A stretch of DNA of 64,000 bases. It comes from Mediterraneibacter catenae. Its GTDB lineage: Bacteria > Bacillota > Clostridia > Lachnospirales > Lachnospiraceae. The notes beneath the pieces are model-generated. The model ran no database searches. It had not been told where the DNA came from and worked only from the letters and a program-made list of their open reading frames with translations. Made by a program: the position numbers and the translations under genes. The stretch's first letter is position 1; every line of letters starts with the position of its first letter. The stretch lies in contig NZ_VMSO01000003.1 of NCBI RefSeq assembly GCF_008691045.1, positions 62,001 through 126,000 on the forward strand, written 5' to 3'. Shown here piece by piece: positions 43,049 to 50,505 of this stretch.

Positions 43049-44713
43049 CTATATATCGTACGGGTTGATAATGTGCGGGATTTGTTTGATCTCTTCCCAG
43101 CGGTCCCCGTCTACGCGGTATCCTGTCCCCGGTCCCATATAATCGTTCGGAGTGTTGACCCCGGAAAGTACATGGAAATCTTTGTCAAGGATCGCTGCAG
43201 TCTGCATATAATCGCCCGCAACGCGCTGCTTCAGCATGTTCAGGACACTTGATGCGACATCTTCAAATCCGGTTTCTGCCAGAGCTTTTACTACATCAAC
43301 GCCTGTGATGCCGCGTTTCAATACCCCTTCAGCGGCTGCCAGATCGGCAGTGATATCGCGGGGCAGTGTGTCTTTGCTTCCGTGTGCATAAGTAACTGCT
43401 TCTACCTGCTCGTCGGATACCGGCGAGAGGTTCAGAGTGCGGAATACAGCCTGTACTGCACGCGCAGCCTTATTTCGTACATGGATCACCTGTTCTTCGG
43501 TAACAGGTCTGAGCCCGCCGTCTACCTGCATATCTCTCTGCAGGACGTTGTAGTCGTCGAAGTCTTCTGCGTCAAAGTTTGACCCTGCGAACATATTGTC
43601 GTAATTTGGCTCTGCTGCATATCCTGAGAAGATAAAGTCTGTTCCGGGAAGAAATTCGAGCATTGTCCTGGCGGTACGTCTCATATCCGAGTTGGAGAAG
43701 CTCTGGTCATTGGAAGAAGCACATTCCAGACCAAGGAGCGCTGCCACAAGGTTCTCCGAGAGAACTTCACGGATACCTGCCGGCACGGAGCCGGTCACAC
43801 CGATACAGCTTACGGAACCGTTCTGTGTCCCCTGGCTTCCGGCACCTTTTGTCACGTACAGGCAGCGGCACTCCAGGTAGAGCAGGGATTTTTTCTCACT
43901 GCTTCCCATAAGGGCCTCGGAGCCTGAACCTGAGCTGAAGCGTACTTTCAGTCCGCGGGATGCATATGCGGAGTTCAAAAATGCTTTGGAATACGGAGTA
44001 TCGTCTCCGTCGATAAATACTTTTTCCGTACCATATACAGAAAGTGTTTCCGCATAGGTGGTAAGACCACGGATACCGAGTTCCAGCTCGGTTGCCTCTT
44101 CTGCCGAACACTGTGTAAGTACGCCCGGACGTCCCACCTGGGAGCCGATCAGAAGAGCCATGGCGCTTAAAGGCGCGTAACGGGCCACTCCCATTGTCGT
44201 CTCTTCCTCAGAAAAACCTCTCAGTGCACCTTCGGCGGCATCTGCGGCAATCTGTACCGGGTCGTCTTTCAGATTTGTGATATGCGCCTGATTGCCGGGA
44301 ACTCTTCTTGCGCGGATCTTCTGCATGCCCATCATGAGTTCCACAACATTTAAGTGGTTCATGACTTCGGCCATCTTCGCCGGCGTAATGCCTGAGATGA
44401 GTTCCAGGATCTCTTTCCGTGATACGTGAATATCCACGATCATCCGTGCAATCTCAAGAGAAGACACGGACATGGATTTTTCTGCCCGGTCGATATTGAT
44501 GGCATAATCTGCAATGAACTGGTCGATGAAGTCAAAGTCTTCACGGCTCTTGCCGTCCAGCTCCACGATCTTTCCATCCTCAACTCTGACAGAAGGAGTC
44601 GGATCATAGGGACTCTTCATTGCTATGAATCCCATTTCCGGCCACTCATTGATGTAGCCGTCCAGATTGACCGGACGGGCATCCAGTGCTTCAATTCGTT
44701 TTGAACGTTTCAT
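43049..44713 (-). CDS. pduC: Propanediol dehydratase large subunit (PduC)
   Basis: This 554-residue TIM-barrel catalytic subunit reads from MKRSKRIEALDARPVNLDG, the hallmark N-terminus. It carries the substrate and K+ pocket segments (VPGNQAHITNLKDDPVQIAADAA in part, TQCSAEEATELELG, SSGSGSEALMG and CSSNDQSFSNSDMRRTAR). The reaction is radical dehydration of 1,2-propanediol to propionaldehyde using adenosylcobalamin. It is the first gene of the operon; the promoter lies about 130 bases upstream. Which of glycerol or propanediol is preferred cannot be told by eye. Confidence 0.96.
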   Translation of the reverse strand: MKRSKRIEALDARPVNLDGYINEWPEMGFIAMKSPYDPTPSVRVEDGKIVELDGKSREDFDFIDQFIADYAINIDRAEKSMSVSSLEIARMIVDIHVSRKEILELISGITPAKMAEVMNHLNVVELMMGMQKIRARRVPGNQAHITNLKDDPVQIAADAAEGALRGFSEEETTMGVARYAPLSAMALLIGSQVGRPGVLTQCSAEEATELELGIRGLTTYAETLSVYGTEKVFIDGDDTPYSKAFLNSAYASRGLKVRFSSGSGSEALMGSSEKKSLLYLECRCLYVTKGAGSQGTQNGSVSCIGVTGSVPAGIREVLSENLVAALLGLECASSNDQSFSNSDMRRTARTMLEFLPGTDFIFSGYAAEPNYDNMFAGSNFDAEDFDDYNVLQRDMQVDGGLRPVTEEQVIHVRNKAARAVQAVFRTLNLSPVSDEQVEAVTYAHGSKDTLPRDITADLAAAEGVLKRGITGVDVVKALAETGFEDVASSVLNMLKQRVAGDYMQTAAILDKDFHVLSGVNTPNDYMGPGTGYRVDGDRWEEIKQIPHIINPYDI

Positions 44714-44839
44714 ATTGTTTTCTCTCCTTGCGGTTTGGCCTGCACATGTATTTAGAAATACGTGTACATGATACCCTATATGTTGGTATTTTCGCAGACC
44801 CGCATGCTAAATGTGCATAAGCGGGCATTTCTAATACTG

Positions 44840-44868
44840 ATTATACTATAATCACAGGCAAATAGCAA
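44840..44868 (-). promoter_or_regulatory. Promoter of the pduCDE operon
   Basis: On the minus strand TTGCTA (44863-44868), a 17-bp spacer and a perfect TATAAT (44840-44845) are present. The leader of about 120 nt contains a CCCGC...GCGGG stem at about 44800-44827. Confidence 0.75.
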
Positions 44869-44892
44869 CAGAATAATCTTGAAATATGGCAA

Positions 44893-44944
44893 AAAACCAC
44901 AACCAATAAAAACAAAAACCACATAAAACCACACGAAACCAGAC
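44893..44944. repeat. Direct repeats AAAACCACA upstream of the pdu promoter
   Basis: Four near-identical decamers AAAACCACAN/GAAACCAGAC start at 44893, 44915, 44925 and 44935 (spacing 22, 10, 10; one helical turn apart). They lie 25-75 bp upstream of the -35, the usual place for an activator such as an AraC/PocR-type regulator, though DeoR-type repressors also bind 10-bp repeats. The rest of 44714-45129 holds stems at 44943-44966 and 44973-44990 and no gene. Confidence 0.6.
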
Positions 44945-45029
44945 GCTCCATATGAGACAGTGCGGAGCTTCAGCGGGATATCCCCGCTTTGCTAAATGAG
45001 AAAGATACATTTAAAATGAAATGCGGATA

Positions 45030-45057
45030 TTGATTAAATCAGGAAATATAGTAAAAT
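45030..45057 (+). promoter_or_regulatory. Probable promoter of the amidohydrolase-MATE operon
   Basis: TTGATT (45030-45035), a 16-bp spacer and TAAAAT (45052-45057) lie about 70 bp before the start codon. Confidence 0.5.
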
Positions 45058-45129
45058 TGCATATTAGCGGACGATATAAATGACTTTGCAGCTTTTTGTC
45101 TGCAGATTTCTTTAAGGATGGGTGTAATT

Positions 45130-46440
45130 ATGAGACAAGAGATTATTCAAAAGATGAAGGAGACCGCAGATTATATTTTTCGTCATCCGGAGCTTTCATT
45201 AAAAGAATATCAGTCCTCCCGTGCTCTGGCGGCGTTCCTCGAGGATGAAGGCTTTAAGGTCAGCTGGGGACTGGCGGGCTTTGAGACTGCATTTGCTGCG
45301 GAGTGGCGCAGCACACAGGGCGGAGACAGGGCGGTCGGTACATTAGGAATAGCAGGGAAGCCGGTTATAGGGTTCCTGGCAGAATACGATGCGCTGCCCG
45401 GGCTTGGTCAGGAGTGCGTGCCGGAGCAGGAGCAGAATGGAGAACCGGGTCACGGATGCGGACATAACCTGCTCGGAACGGCCTGCGCGGGAGCTGCATG
45501 TGAATTAAAGGAAAGGATGCAGGCGGAGAACCTGCAGGGGACGATCCGCGTATACGGCTGTCCGGCGGAGGAGATCGTGGTCGGGAAGATCAGGATGAAC
45601 GAACAGGGAATCTTCGATGATCTGTCCGTGGCAGTCACCTGGCATCCGTTTGACCGGAATCGTGTGAGCTATGATATCTGGCAGGCACAGGATATCAAGA
45701 ACTATAAGTTTTACGGTATATCGGCGCATGCGTCAAAGCATCCCGAGATGGGAAGGAGCGCTCTGGATGCGGCAGAGCTGATGAATGTGGGAGTGAATTA
45801 TCTGCGGGAACATGTGACGGACGATGTGCGGATGCACTATACTTACACGAATACAGACGGACCGGCAAATATTGTGCCGGCGTATGCATCTACGAACTAT
45901 TTTATCCGCTCCAATAAGTGGGAACGGACGGAAGACGCGTCAGAGAGAGTGGATAACTGTGCAAGAGGCGCAGCGCTCATGACCGGAACGATAGTAGAGA
46001 TCGAGCGTGTGACTTGTAATAAGGAAATGAAAGTCAACCGGACGCTTGCGGAAGTATTTTATGAAGAAATGAAGAAAATACCGGCTCCGGCATATACGGA
46101 GGAAGAAATAGAGTTTGCCCGGAAGATATCAGAAGCTGCGGGATTTGATAACAAGGGTGAGTATTTTTCGGGGCTGGAGTCTCTTGAAGATGAACCGGTG
46201 CCACTTTCCATCGGAACTGATGTGTCGGATGTGAGCCATACGGTTCCCACGATCATGCTGAGTGCGGCTGCCATGTGCAAGGGGACACCACTGCATCACT
46301 GGGCGGCGACAGCCCAGGCCGGTATGAGCATCGGACAGAAAGGGATGGATTATGCGGCAGAGTGTATGGCTGCCGGAGCATACCGCCTCGTAAGAAATCC
46401 TGAGATCATAGAGAAAGCCTGGAAGGAGATGACACCATAA
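45130..46440 (+). CDS. M20 family amidohydrolase (AbgB/AmhX-like)
   Basis: This 436-residue metal-dependent amidohydrolase has the metal site HGCGHNLLGT near residue 120, the Glu-Glu pair in CPAEEIVVG, and ITWHP- and AHASKHPEMGRSAL-type dimerisation loops. It resembles the p-aminobenzoyl-glutamate hydrolase subunit B / N-acyl amino acid hydrolase group rather than peptidase T. It would cut an N-acyl amino acid or related amide. The second ATG (45130) is preferred, with AGGATGGG upstream. Its stop overlaps the start of a MATE exporter gene (TAATG). Confidence 0.85.
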   Translation: MRQEIIQKMKETADYIFRHPELSLKEYQSSRALAAFLEDEGFKVSWGLAGFETAFAAEWRSTQGGDRAVGTLGIAGKPVIGFLAEYDALPGLGQECVPEQEQNGEPGHGCGHNLLGTACAGAACELKERMQAENLQGTIRVYGCPAEEIVVGKIRMNEQGIFDDLSVAVTWHPFDRNRVSYDIWQAQDIKNYKFYGISAHASKHPEMGRSALDAAELMNVGVNYLREHVTDDVRMHYTYTNTDGPANIVPAYASTNYFIRSNKWERTEDASERVDNCARGAALMTGTIVEIERVTCNKEMKVNRTLAEVFYEEMKKIPAPAYTEEEIEFARKISEAAGFDNKGEYFSGLESLEDEPVPLSIGTDVSDVSHTVPTIMLSAAAMCKGTPLHHWAATAQAGMSIGQKGMDYAAECMAAGAYRLVRNPEIIEKAWKEMTP

Positions 46441-47825
46441 TGCAGGAAAATGAGAAAATACAGCTTTTTGAAAATGCGCCGATCCCCGGGGCGGTGGCAA
46501 AGCTTGCCGTACCGATGATCTTCAGTTCCCTTGTCATGGTGCTCTACAATATGGCTGATACCTATTTCGTGGGAATGATGAACGATCCGGTGGAGAATGC
46601 GGCAGTATCTCTGGCCGCTCCGGTGTTGCTGGCATTTAATGCGGTAAATAATCTCTTTGGTGTAGGCACATCCAGTATGATGAGCCGGGCGCTGGGAAGA
46701 AAAGATTACAAGACGGTGTCGGAAAGTTCGGCTTTCGGTTTCTATTGCTCTCTTATAAGCGGCGTGCTCTTCGGGCTGCTGTGCGGGCTGCTGAACAGTC
46801 CGCTCCTGACGCTCATCGGGGCGGATGAGACGACCCGGGCGGCGACGCAGGGGTATATGTTCTGGACAGTATATCTGGGAGCGGCGCCTGCCATCCTCAA
46901 TGTGGTCATGGCATATCTGGTGCGCTCCGAGGGCGCGGCGATGCATGCCAGCATCGGGACGATGAGCGGCTGCATCCTCAATATTATCTTAGACCCGGTC
47001 TTCATACTCCCGTGGGGACTGAACATGGGAGCGGCAGGGGCCGGCCTTGCCACATTTCTCTCTAACTGTGTGGCGTGCCTGTATTTCTTCGTACTTCTCT
47101 ATGTGAAACGTGGAAATACATTTGTCTGTATCGATCCGAGGAAGTTCCGTCTGAAAAAGAGGATCATCATAGAAGTGTGCGGTGTCGGCATCCCGGCTTC
47201 TATACAGAATCTGCTGAATGTGACGGGAATGACAATACTCAACAACTTTACTTCCGTATATGGGGCTGATGCGGTTGCGGCGATGGGGATCACATACAAG
47301 ATCTATATGGTGCCTATGCAGGTGGCGCTGGGATTCTCCCAGGGCATCATGCCACTGATAAGTTATACATTTGCCGCGGGGAAGATCCGCAGGATGAAAG
47401 ATACGATTTTGTTTGCCCTGAAACTTATCGTGCCGGTGCTGGCGGTGGTGACGATCGGATACTATGTGGGCGCAGATACGCTCATCAGCCTGTTTATGAA
47501 GAATGAGACGATCATAGCGTACGGGTCGGCATTCCTGAGAGGGTTCTGTCTGGGTATTGTATTCCTCAGTGTTGACTTCCTGGCGGTCGGTGTTTTTCAG
47601 GCGCTTGGCCTGGGAAGATATGCGCTTGTATTCGCTATTATGAGAAAGGTTGTGCTGGAGATTCCTGCATTGATCATACTGAACCGTCTGTTCCCGCTCT
47701 ACGGACTTGCTTATGCGCAGTTTGCGGCGGAACTGATCCTGAGCATCTGTGCAGTTGTGATGCTGAGACATATCTTTAAAAAGTACGGAAAGAAAGAGAA
47801 TGGTAATACGTATGTGGCCGACTGA
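46440..47825 (+). CDS. MATE family efflux transporter
   Basis: This 461-residue membrane protein of about twelve helices has PGAVAKLAVPMIFSSLVMVLYN and ADTYFVGM at the N-terminus, the first-repeat signature. It is distinct from the MATE protein at 36 kb and belongs to another subgroup. It is translationally coupled to the M20 amidohydrolase (1-base overlap), so the two probably handle one compound: the hydrolase frees or detoxifies it and the exporter removes the product (inference). Confidence 0.9.
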   Translation: MQENEKIQLFENAPIPGAVAKLAVPMIFSSLVMVLYNMADTYFVGMMNDPVENAAVSLAAPVLLAFNAVNNLFGVGTSSMMSRALGRKDYKTVSESSAFGFYCSLISGVLFGLLCGLLNSPLLTLIGADETTRAATQGYMFWTVYLGAAPAILNVVMAYLVRSEGAAMHASIGTMSGCILNIILDPVFILPWGLNMGAAGAGLATFLSNCVACLYFFVLLYVKRGNTFVCIDPRKFRLKKRIIIEVCGVGIPASIQNLLNVTGMTILNNFTSVYGADAVAAMGITYKIYMVPMQVALGFSQGIMPLISYTFAAGKIRRMKDTILFALKLIVPVLAVVTIGYYVGADTLISLFMKNETIIAYGSAFLRGFCLGIVFLSVDFLAVGVFQALGLGRYALVFAIMRKVVLEIPALIILNRLFPLYGLAYAQFAAELILSICAVVMLRHIFKKYGKKENGNTYVAD

Positions 47826-47883
47826 GATAATAGAATGATGGCCTGGAAATTGCTGTGTATTACCGCGGGATAAGGAGAATAAT

Positions 47884-48519
47884 ATGAAAAAACGTATCAT
47901 ACTCGGTTCTGCATCTCCGAGAAGAAGTGAGCTGCTCGCACAGATCGGTGTGGAGTTCGAGGTCAGAGTCAGCGAGAAAGAAGAAATATATAAGAGCAGT
48001 ATACCGGAAGAGATTGTAAAAGAACTTTCGCTTATGAAAGCGGAAAACGTGGCGTCTGAGCTTGGAGAGGATATTGCGTATGATCCTGCTGGCAATACCT
48101 TGGATCCGGATGTCTGTATAAAAGACACTGTCGTGATCGGCGCGGATACTATAGTCGTACTGGACGATGAAATATTGGGGAAACCGGTTGATGAAGAAGA
48201 TGCAGTCCGCATGATCACACGTCTGCAGGGACGGGAGCATTGGGTGTATACCGGAGTGGCAGTCCTGAATTTCGGACCGGACGGAGCAAAAACGGTTACC
48301 AATTATCCGGTCGGAACAAAAGTATATGTCAATGCTATGACAGAAGAGGAAATCCGTGCCTATGTGGAGACGAAAGATCCGCTTGACAAGGCGGGAAGTT
48401 ACGGTATACAGGGCAGGTTTGCAGCGTATATCGACCGGATCGATGGAGATTATTATAATGTGGTGGGGCTGCCGGTGTCGAGAGTGTACCAGACGCTCAG
48501 GGAGATTGGCGCAATATAA
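47884..48519 (+). CDS. maf: Maf family nucleoside triphosphate pyrophosphatase
   Basis: This 211-residue house-cleaning enzyme hydrolyses dTTP, UTP or modified nucleotides to monophosphates and helps to control septum formation. The signature ILGSASPRRSELL is at residues 6-18, the catalytic Asp in VIGADTIVVLD, and the C-terminal DKAGSYGIQGRFA segment is complete. It has an insertion near residues 65-80 relative to short family members. AAGGAGA lies about 6 bases upstream of the ATG. Confidence 0.94.
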   Translation: MKKRIILGSASPRRSELLAQIGVEFEVRVSEKEEIYKSSIPEEIVKELSLMKAENVASELGEDIAYDPAGNTLDPDVCIKDTVVIGADTIVVLDDEILGKPVDEEDAVRMITRLQGREHWVYTGVAVLNFGPDGAKTVTNYPVGTKVYVNAMTEEEIRAYVETKDPLDKAGSYGIQGRFAAYIDRIDGDYYNVVGLPVSRVYQTLREIGAI

Positions 48520-48555
48520 TGGGTAAGTGAAACGATAGAAAGGCAAATGTAAAGA

Positions 48556-48586
48556 AGAGACGCAGTCCGAAAGGGGCTGCGTCTCT
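48556..48586 (+). terminator. Hairpin after maf
   Basis: AGAGACGCAGTCC pairs with GGGCTGCGTCTCT (one bulge) over a GAAA loop, 37 bases after maf. No T run follows, so it may act as a 3' stabilising stem instead. Confidence 0.55.
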
Positions 48587-48601
48587 GGCTCTAATGAAAA
48601 A

Positions 48602-48770
48602 TTAAATGCCGTGCTTTTTATACAATTCTTCCCGGTATTCCGGGTCAGATGCAATTTTAATGATCAGATCAGCTTTCTTTTCTTTGCTGAGAATGAGAAT
48701 CAGACGGCTATAGCGTTCGGAAGCCTCTTTCTGTCCGATACGGACACAGATATTCGAGTCGTTAACGGAC
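48602..48770 (-). pseudogene. Short protein-gene remnant, unrecognised
   Basis: On the minus strand an open frame ending at 48602 reads ...SERYSRLILILSKEKKADL and DPEYREELYKKHGI with good coding character, but no start codon or ribosome site is found upstream. It may be the C-terminal leftover of a regulator or nuclease-type gene. The sequence 48771-48960 is AT-rich without recognisable genes. Confidence 0.35.
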
Positions 48771-48963
48771 AAATAACATCCGGAGAGAAGTGAAAAAGAT
48801 AAGAATCATTTCGGATATAATATTGAAGGCAGCATTTTTGACAAAAGAGTATCTTTTCGATAGAATAATAGTCAGAAGCAGAGCTATAATTGTGAATTAT
48901 AACATGAAAAACGGAAATACTGTCACAGAGACGAAAGCACATTTTGCGCCTGTTTTCATAATA

Positions 48964-48972
48964 TGGTATAAT
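48964..48972 (+). promoter_or_regulatory. Extended -10 promoter of the toxin-antitoxin pair
   Basis: TG-G-TATAAT lies 35 bases before the antitoxin start. A palindrome TATAATT-GTG-AATTATA at about 48884-48900 lies upstream. Confidence 0.55.
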
Positions 48973-49006
48973 GTCTCCGACAATGGAAAAAGGATGTGAG
49001 GATTTT

Positions 49007-49228
49007 ATGAGCAATAGAGATAAAGCAAAGCAGATACTGGATACTCTCCCGGATTATAAAATAGATAAAATATTACTCATACTACAGGGAATACAAATAG
49101 ACGATGAAATCGAAGATGATATTTTCTGTGAAAATCTGACAGAGAGATATCTTCGGGATGACAGCTCAGATAAGAATGACAGCATCTCGCTGGAAGAATT
49201 TGCCGAGCAGGAAAATGTAAAATTATGA
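49007..49228 (+). CDS. RelB-type antitoxin (putative)
   Basis: This 73-residue acidic protein has a helix-rich N-terminus (SNRDKAKQILDTLPDYKIDKI), as in RelB/DinJ-like or DUF6290-type antitoxins, then an acidic linker that would wrap the toxin. It overlaps the toxin gene by 4 bases (ATGA), the usual arrangement. It is likely degraded under stress to free the toxin and probably represses the pair together with it. ATG 49007 is chosen because GTGAGGA precedes it. The family call rests mainly on context. Confidence 0.72.
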   Translation: MSNRDKAKQILDTLPDYKIDKILLILQGIQIDDEIEDDIFCENLTERYLRDDSSDKNDSISLEEFAEQENVKL

Positions 49229-49476
49229 AATATAAGATTATGATCGAAAAACCGGCGCAGAAATTCATTAAGCGGTTGGACAAAGTGGATAAAGAACGGA
49301 TTTTAAGAGCGATTGCAAAACTTCCGGATGGAGATACAAAGGCTTTGCAGGGACATAAAGGATATTATCGTCTTCGAGTCGGTTCCTACAGAATAATATA
49401 TACCATTCATAATGGAGAATATATCATATGTATTGTAGATGCCGGAAACAGAGGAGAGATATATAAAAAGTATTGA
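49225..49476 (+). CDS. RelE-family toxin (mRNA interferase)
   Basis: This 83-residue basic protein has the RelE/ParE fold pattern: KPAQKFIKRLDKVDKERI, LPDGDTKALQGHKGYYRLRVGSYRIIY (split by the usual turn), and IVDAGNRGEIYKKY. The R-x-R-V-G-x-Y-R-I-I-Y strand and the C-terminal Arg/Lys-Tyr are features of ribosome-dependent RelE-type toxins; ParE-like gyrase action cannot be excluded. It is translationally coupled to the antitoxin. Confidence 0.85.
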   Translation: MKYKIMIEKPAQKFIKRLDKVDKERILRAIAKLPDGDTKALQGHKGYYRLRVGSYRIIYTIHNGEYIICIVDAGNRGEIYKKY

Positions 49477-49500
49477 AAACTGGTTTCCGCCTTTCTCAAA

Positions 49501-49534
49501 GGAACAGAATTATCAGAAGTTCTGTTCCTTTTTT
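49501..49534 (+). terminator. Intrinsic terminator after the toxin gene
   Basis: GGAACAGAA pairs with TTCTGTTCC over a 10-base loop, followed by six T's. Confidence 0.92.
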
Positions 49535-49552
49535 AGAGAGAAAAACGGAAAA

Positions 49553-50125
49553 TCACACCTTCTCCCACAGCAGCTGTCCGTTATCCCGCAGCCATCTCCG
49601 CGCTTTGCGGTAATCGGGCAGCACAGATTCCACGATGGCGTAAAATGCCTTGGAGTGGTTCATCTCCCTGCGGTGGGCGAGCTCGTGCACGACGACATAG
49701 TCAAGTACTTCTTCCGGGGCAAGGATAAGGCGCCAGTTGAAATTTAAATTGCCCTTACTGCTGCAGCTTCCCCAACGGGTCTTCTGTTCGCGGATGGAGA
49801 TGCGCCCGTAGGAGACGCCTATGATACGCGCGTAATACTCTGTCTTTCGGGTAAAGATATCCCTTGCAATTTCGATGTATCGGCTGCGGTCTTTGGAAGA
49901 GAGCGGCGGGTGGGAGGAAGCGGCGGATTTTTTCTGCTCTTCCAGTTCTTTCACGCTGGCAAGGTGTTTAAGCACCCAGTTTTCATTGTTGGAGACAAAG
50001 TTATCAATATAGGAACGGGAGCACTGCCGGGGAGAGCGCACAAGGACGCGGCCATCGCGTGTCACCTGGATCGCGATGGTTTTCCGGCTGCTGTATATGA
50101 TTTCATATTCAAACGGATGTCTCAT
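49553..50125 (-). CDS. YgjP-type M48-like zinc metallopeptidase (DUF45)
   Basis: This 190-residue protein has the zinc motif HELAHRREMNHSKAF near residue 145 and a preceding TRWGSCSSKGNLNFNWRL stretch, diagnostic of the YgjP/DUF45 family. Some members work with type I restriction systems, but most stand alone; none of the former is here. ATG 50125 is preferred over the frame start at 50167, giving MRHPFEYEIIYSSRKT as in relatives. The gene is convergent with the toxin-antitoxin pair. Confidence 0.85.
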   Translation of the reverse strand: MRHPFEYEIIYSSRKTIAIQVTRDGRVLVRSPRQCSRSYIDNFVSNNENWVLKHLASVKELEEQKKSAASSHPPLSSKDRSRYIEIARDIFTRKTEYYARIIGVSYGRISIREQKTRWGSCSSKGNLNFNWRLILAPEEVLDYVVVHELAHRREMNHSKAFYAIVESVLPDYRKARRWLRDNGQLLWEKV

Positions 50126-50167
50126 GGCAAGTAACCTGTATTTTTTGAATAAATAATAACGGGGCAA

Positions 50168-50505
50168 AAGGTGTTTGGAACTTATAATGCTGCGGATTGC
50201 TTCGCATTGTATGTTCCCACAATCATAGAAAGTAGTTTATCAGGAAAAGCACTGATTTAGCAAGAAAATTCTGAAAGACCAGGTGGAAAAACGGAATCCC
50301 TTGGGTACGCAGTATTTATCGTGCTTGTGCCGATTCTGATCACGGAATATATGGTGAGGAGATTCCAGAGGCAGACGTTGGTAGAACGACTGAGGGAAGA
50401 ATGAAAATGACAGAGCAGTAATACGGAGAAGAGGAGAATGTATCGGTAATAAAACAGATACGTTCCCCTCTTTCATGGTTTATATGTCTGGCAGATAGTA
50501 ACTTT
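50168..50505 (+). other. Intergenic region with membrane-protein remnant
   Basis: From 50261 to a stop at 50404 the plus strand is open for 47 codons and encodes a membrane segment plus basic tail (GYAVFIVLVPILITEYMV, RRFQRQTLVERLREE). There is no start codon or ribosome site, so it may be the end of a lost transporter or membrane gene. The hairpin with GAGGAGAATGTATC / GATACGTTCCCCTC (50431-50470, two mismatches) is probably the terminator of the convergent deacetylase gene. Confidence 0.4.

Noticed and set aside
46989..48302. 437-codon minus-strand frame over the MATE and maf genes
   Set aside because: It spans two well-supported genes and their intergenic space on the other strand; composition is not protein-like.
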